From NCBI GenBank assembly GCA_902805985.1, contig CADCUW010000343.1:2492-14886 (forward strand): a stretch of DNA of 12,395 bases, read 5' to 3'. The stretch comes from an uncultured Rubrobacteraceae bacterium (lineage in GTDB: Bacteria; Actinomycetota; Rubrobacteria; Rubrobacterales; Rubrobacteraceae). The number at the start of each line of letters is the position of its first letter. The stretch's first letter is position 1. Below, one piece after another: positions 11,253-12,395 of the stretch. Below the pieces are notes generated by a model. It searched no databases and was not told the origin of the DNA. It saw only the letters and a program-made list of their open reading frames with translations. The position numbers were made by a program, and so were the translations under genes.

Positions 11253-12395
11253 CGGAAGGACGCGAGGAGAGGAGCACCGCCTTGGACCGCCACGAGACCG
11301 ACCCGGCTTCGCCAAGGCGTTCGCCGGGGCGTTCGTCCGGCCCGGCGCCGACGGACGGCGTCCCGGGTGCCCCGGAGGCCCGCCTGCCCCGCCTGGCCGT
11401 CGCCGCGTGGGCGGGAGGGCGCCTCATGGCGCCCGCCGGCCGCAAGGGCAAGAAGATGCGCCGCAGGGCGCGCAAGATCGCAGCTGCCCTCGCTGCCATC
11501 CTCGTGACGAGCACCTTCGGCGGGACCGCGGCGCTGGCCGACCCCTCCTTCTTCAAGGCGAGCCCCTACGTGGGCAACGCCGAGCTCATAGACGCCGGCT
11601 CCCTGACCTTCGACCGGCAGCTCGCCATAGGGGAGCCTGAGAGCACGGGCGGCGACGCCATCGCCGCGCGCACGCTGGAGGACGCGATCCTCACGGGCGG
11701 CCTCTCCCCGGACGACATGGAGATGCCCGACATGATGCTCGCGGGGATCTCGGGGGACCAGATGGCCCTCGCGGCGGCCCAGGACGACGACTCCGCGCTC
11801 GCCGGCACCGGGGACGAGACGGCGGAGCCCGCCGGCGACCTCGCGCAGGCCGGCGGGGACACCATCGGCGAAACCGTCGACGACACCGCCGGCGCCGACG
11901 TCACCGGCTCCGCCGGGAAGGGGCCTGCTGCCGACGCCACGGTCGACGGGCTCGCCAGAGACGCCGCCGAGGGGAACCCGGACGGCTTCGCGAGCCCGGC
12001 CCTCGGCGGCGACCCGGAGCCGATAGTCGAGGAGTACGCCGCCGCGAGCCCGCCCGAAGAGGAGCCGCCGGCCGAAGAGTCCGCCCCGGTCGGGCCCGAG
12101 ATGGCGAGCGCCGACGCCGGCGACGCGCCGGCCGCCGCCCCGATCCCGGAGGGAGAAGCGGCGGGGACGGCGCCGACCTCGGAGACCGGCACCGAATCGG
12201 GCGCGGAGCCCGTCCAGTCCGACGAGCTCGCGTACACGCCGGTCTCAGACGACGGCGTTTCGGACGAGGACGGATCCGCCGATCCCGCGCCGGAGCAGGC
12301 CGCGCCGGAGCAGACAGTCCCGGCAGAAGCCGTCCCGGCAGCGACCGGTACGGAGGAGGGTGGTACGGACGGATCCTCGACGGACGAGTCTACGC
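11249..12395 (+). CDS. Exported acidic low-complexity protein, cut by window edge
   Basis: Open for 382 codons with no stop before the window ends. Start ATG overlaps the previous stop (ATGA) with GGGGGAGG upstream. A second in-frame ATG at 11426 has GGGAGGG before it and would place the signal sequence near the N-terminus. The signal has a basic region (GRKGKKMRRRARK), a hydrophobic core (IAAALAAILV) and TAALA|DP, cleavage after residue 97 of the long form. After a short folded-looking part (DPSFFKASPYVGNAELIDAG) comes a long Ala/Glu/Asp/Pro/Gly-rich stretch with almost no hydrophobic core and simple recurrences (PEQAAPEQTVPAEAVPA). It looks like an extended stalk crossing the cell wall; a functional domain may follow outside the window. 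Last gene of the visible operon. Confidence 0.75.
   Translation, partial: MTEGREERSTALDRHETDPASPRRSPGRSSGPAPTDGVPGAPEARLPRLAVAAWAGGRLMAPAGRKGKKMRRRARKIAAALAAILVTSTFGGTAALADPSFFKASPYVGNAELIDAGSLTFDRQLAIGEPESTGGDAIAARTLEDAILTGGLSPDDMEMPDMMLAGISGDQMALAAAQDDDSALAGTGDETAEPAGDLAQAGGDTIGETVDDTAGADVTGSAGKGPAADATVDGLARDAAEGNPDGFASPALGGDPEPIVEEYAAASPPEEEPPAEESAPVGPEMASADAGDAPAAAPIPEGEAAGTAPTSETGTESGAEPVQSDELAYTPVSDDGVSDEDGSADPAPEQAAPEQTVPAEAVPAATGTEEGGTDGSSTDEST

Larger units (their letters stand above)
3683..12395 (+). mobile_element. Conjugative type IV secretion module, incomplete at right edge
   Basis: A single co-directional block: winged-helix-like protein, VirD4/TraG-type coupling ATPase, VirB2-like pilin, PrgI-VirB4 fusion, single-pass membrane protein and an exported protein. 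Coupling protein plus VirB4 plus pilin is the core of a conjugation machine. Junctions TGATG (4028-4032) and ATGA (11249-11252) show coupling. A relaxase, VirB6-like channel, cell-wall hydrolase and integrase or replication gene are not in view, so plasmid versus integrated element cannot be decided. Confidence 0.65.

Noticed and set aside
1..12395. CRISPR arrays, rRNA, insertion sequences
   Set aside because: No regularly spaced repeat series, no conserved rRNA stretches and no transposase frame were seen on either strand.

Overview
The window is very GC-rich, with heavy use of AGG (Arg) and ATA (Ile), frequent GTG/TTG starts and strong GGAGG-type ribosome sites. With the recognisable small-protein types, this suggests a deep-branching, high-GC actinobacterium of the Rubrobacter kind, and an accessory element (plasmid or integrative conjugative element) rather than core chromosome. 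The taxon is inferred from style, not proven.

Left part (1-2563): a patchwork of very short genes on both strands. It holds a partial zinc-ribbon protein at the left edge, a four-cysteine small protein, two related small proteins ending in a winged-helix-like Tyr/Leu/Gly pattern, a short 'EGHYE' protein, another four-cysteine protein and two further hypotheticals. Three of these reading frames have a start problem: one has ATC and one GCG exactly where ATG or GTG is expected after a good ribosome site, and one has an amber codon at position 8.

Middle part (2564-3682): less GC-rich and mostly non-coding. It contains a minus-strand pair of tiny envelope proteins (a 52-residue membrane protein, then a 60-residue lipoprotein), a 37-bp imperfect direct repeat flanking that pair, and a run of inverted repeats just before the large operon.

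Right part (3683-12395, continuing past the edge): one plus-strand operon encoding a conjugative type IV secretion system. Order: winged-helix-like protein; VirD4/TraG-type coupling ATPase; VirB2/TrbC-like pilin; a 1322-residue fusion of a PrgI-like membrane domain, a VirB4 ATPase and a C-terminal ParA/MinD-like domain with destroyed nucleotide motifs; a single-pass membrane protein; and an exported acidic low-complexity protein that runs off the end. Junctions are tight (TGATG, ATGA) except around the pilin, where a perfect 12-bp stem separates it from VirB4. No relaxase, replication protein or integrase is visible, so the element is incomplete here.

The most unusual item is the VirB4 fusion carrying a degenerate ParA/MinD-like tail, which by analogy with TadZ/CpaE may position the secretion machine in the cell. 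No rRNA, tRNA or CRISPR array was found.
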